A stretch of 64,000 bases of DNA from Alistipes sp. Lineage in GTDB: Bacteria > Bacteroidota > Bacteroidia > Bacteroidales > Rikenellaceae. The translations under genes were made by a program, and so were the position numbers. The stretch lies in the NCBI GenBank assembly GCA_017416915.1, contig JAFQAN010000005.1, positions 62,001 to 126,000 of the forward strand, in the 5' to 3' direction. Shown one piece after another: positions 62,617 through 64,000 of this stretch (the stretch's first letter is position 1; each line of letters begins with the position of its first letter). The notes beneath the pieces are model-generated. The model had not been told where the DNA came from and searched no databases. It saw only the letters and a list, made by a program, of their open reading frames with translations.

Positions 62617-64000
62617 ATGAAACGACTATTTCTACTTCTTGCCCTTTGTGGTATGGTCGCTGTCGGCTGTACCGAGGGCGGCGTTGATGACAACATCGAC
62701 AATGGTGGCAACAACACCGAGCAGCCAGGCGAAGATGATGACAACACCGACAATGGTGGCAACAACACCGAGCAGCCAGGCGAAGATGATGACGATGAGA
62801 ACAAGGAAGACGAGACTACCTTTATCACCGACAGCGAGGGTAATTTCGTTGTCGAGGCCGAGGGCGGCGAGGTGGTTGTTACCGTAACAACTGATATTGA
62901 ATATAGCGTTGAGATTCCCGAGGAGGCTCAGTCGTGGTTGAGTGTTGCCGATACTCGCGCTATCCGTATGGAGAAGCTAACCTTTACTGTTGCTGACAAT
63001 AATACTTTTGAGGAGCGTAGTGCAGATGTTGAGTTGGTTGATAGCGATGGTAAGTCGTTGCAGACCATCAATTTTACTCAGCTAGCAAAAGCTAACGTGA
63101 TGGCTAATAACGAGATTTGGTACACAACCACCGATAATAAGAGAATTATTCCGCCCTCAACCGAGCCAACAGTATTCGGGGCATACTTTATCTCAAACAC
63201 TTATAGCGATGGCAAGGGTGTACTTACGTTTGATGGCGAAATTACTAAAATAGGCAATGGTGCATTCAAAGATATTGGAAATCTCGCCTCTATCACCATT
63301 CCCGATAGCGTTAAATCGATAGGTAGTGAGGCATTCTGTAATTGCACCTCGCTGACAAGTATTACTATTGGCAAAGGTGTTACTTCAATTGGAAAAAATG
63401 CATTCTATGGTTGCACTGGCGAATTGATAGTAAATTGTAATATTCCAAGTGCATCAACGGTTGATTATGGTCCATTCTACGGCTCAAGGTTTACTCGGGT
63501 TACTATCGGCGACAGCGTTACTTCGATTGGAGATAGGGCATTCCCTGGTTGCTCCTCATTGACAAGTGTTACTATTCCCGATAGCGTTACTTCGATTGGA
63601 GATTCTGCATTCTCTGGTTGCACCTCGCTGACAAGTGTTACCATTGGCAATGGTGTTACTTCGATTGGAGAGTATGCATTCTATAATTGCACCTCGCTGA
63701 CAAGTATAACAATCCCCGATAGCGTTGCTGAGATTGGAAGTTCTGCATTCAGTGGTTGCACCTCGCTGACAAGTGTTACCATTCCAGACAGCGTTACTTC
63801 GATTGGAAATAGTACATTCTCTGGTTGCTCTTCGCTGACAAGCATTACCATTCCCGACCGCGTTACTTCGATTGGTTATAGTGCATTCTCTGGTTGCACC
63901 TCGCTGACAAGTGTTACCATTCCCGACCGCGTTACTTCGATTGGTTATAGTGCATTCTCTGGTTGCGACTCGCTGACAAGCATTACCATTCCCGACCGCG
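62617..64000 (+). CDS. BspA-type leucine-rich-repeat lipoprotein (5' part of gene)
   Basis: The reading frame is open to the window end (461 codons). The lipobox is AVGC. The linker (residues ~28-65) is a perfect 51-bp tandem duplication encoding DNGGNNTEQPGEDDDNT. A BACON-like domain (residues ~68-155) has the IPEEAQSWLSVAD landmark. From about residue 200 come 23-residue LRR_5 repeats with the pattern LTSVTIPDSVTSIGDSAFSG. The 69-bp DNA repeats are nearly identical late in the array. BspA-type proteins are surface adhesins or binding proteins. Confidence 0.92.
   Translation, partial: MKRLFLLLALCGMVAVGCTEGGVDDNIDNGGNNTEQPGEDDDNTDNGGNNTEQPGEDDDDENKEDETTFITDSEGNFVVEAEGGEVVVTVTTDIEYSVEIPEEAQSWLSVADTRAIRMEKLTFTVADNNTFEERSADVELVDSDGKSLQTINFTQLAKANVMANNEIWYTTTDNKRIIPPSTEPTVFGAYFISNTYSDGKGVLTFDGEITKIGNGAFKDIGNLASITIPDSVKSIGSEAFCNCTSLTSITIGKGVTSIGKNAFYGCTGELIVNCNIPSASTVDYGPFYGSRFTRVTIGDSVTSIGDRAFPGCSSLTSVTIPDSVTSIGDSAFSGCTSLTSVTIGNGVTSIGEYAFYNCTSLTSITIPDSVAEIGSSAFSGCTSLTSVTIPDSVTSIGNSTFSGCSSLTSITIPDRVTSIGYSAFSGCTSLTSVTIPDRVTSIGYSAFSGCDSLTSITIPDR

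Overview
The window is a chromosomal stretch of a Bacteroidota, order Bacteroidales bacterium; an Alistipes/Rikenellaceae-like relative is possible but not shown. The evidence is many lipoproteins with BACON-like or Fn3 domains, DUF5689, DUF5606 and DUF4834 proteins, an S46 dipeptidyl-peptidase, a TamB next to divergent tsaD, and promoters of the Bacteroidota type (TTG, 19-21 bp, TAnnTTTG), found repeatedly and on both strands. I see no tRNA, rRNA, CRISPR array, integrase or transposase.

Layout: 1-9164 holds tsaD (partial, minus), tamB, an exbB-exbD-tonB set, a DUF1573 protein, an MBL-fold hydrolase and trmD. 9165-9790 is repeats. 9791-12883 holds a small repetitive protein, a probably autoregulated AraC regulator, lpxB and an FAH-fold protein. 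12982-19296 is a tandem of four related lipoproteins. 19674-25456 holds GNAT, ROK regulator, maf, an S46 peptidase, a possible 41-aa ORF and an ECF sigma factor. 25801-29431 (minus) is an operon of an LPP20-like protein, a DUF4384 protein, a caspase-like peptidase and a Bor-like lipoprotein, with a ~197-nt rod-shaped RNA candidate upstream. 29900-35356 (minus) is housekeeping (fabD, recX, prmC, aroC, aroA, lptB). 35444-41242 (plus) is recQ, rsmA, serB and two DUF5689 lipoproteins. 41282-51322 (minus) holds DUF5606, mscS and two peptide-plus-large-lipoprotein units separated by repeats and a four-helix-bundle gene. 51864-58202 holds an esterase, an acyltransferase, a phosphodiesterase-like protein, gapA, mlaF-mlaE and DUF4834. 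58495-62278 is a methionine operon (metY-metX-hom) behind a leader-peptide attenuator. 62617 to the end is a BspA-type leucine-rich-repeat lipoprotein, cut by the window edge.

The most unusual content is non-coding. A ~124-bp three-way-junction module with closing stem CTTGGCGT/ACGCCAAG occurs at 9170, 19304, 24279, 46976 and 51534; the stems differ between copies by compensatory base pairs. Tandem arrays of very short units (10, 9 and 8 bp), all sharing a TCYC core on one strand and often arranged as inverted arms, follow these modules or stand alone at 42787 and 47984.

Three further points stand out: two 47-aa peptides, 41 of 47 residues identical, each 13-15 nt upstream of a large lipoprotein gene; a single in-frame TGA that cuts one of those lipoproteins from a C-terminal nuclease domain; and a 29-codon leader with seven Met codons followed by an antiterminator/terminator ahead of metY.
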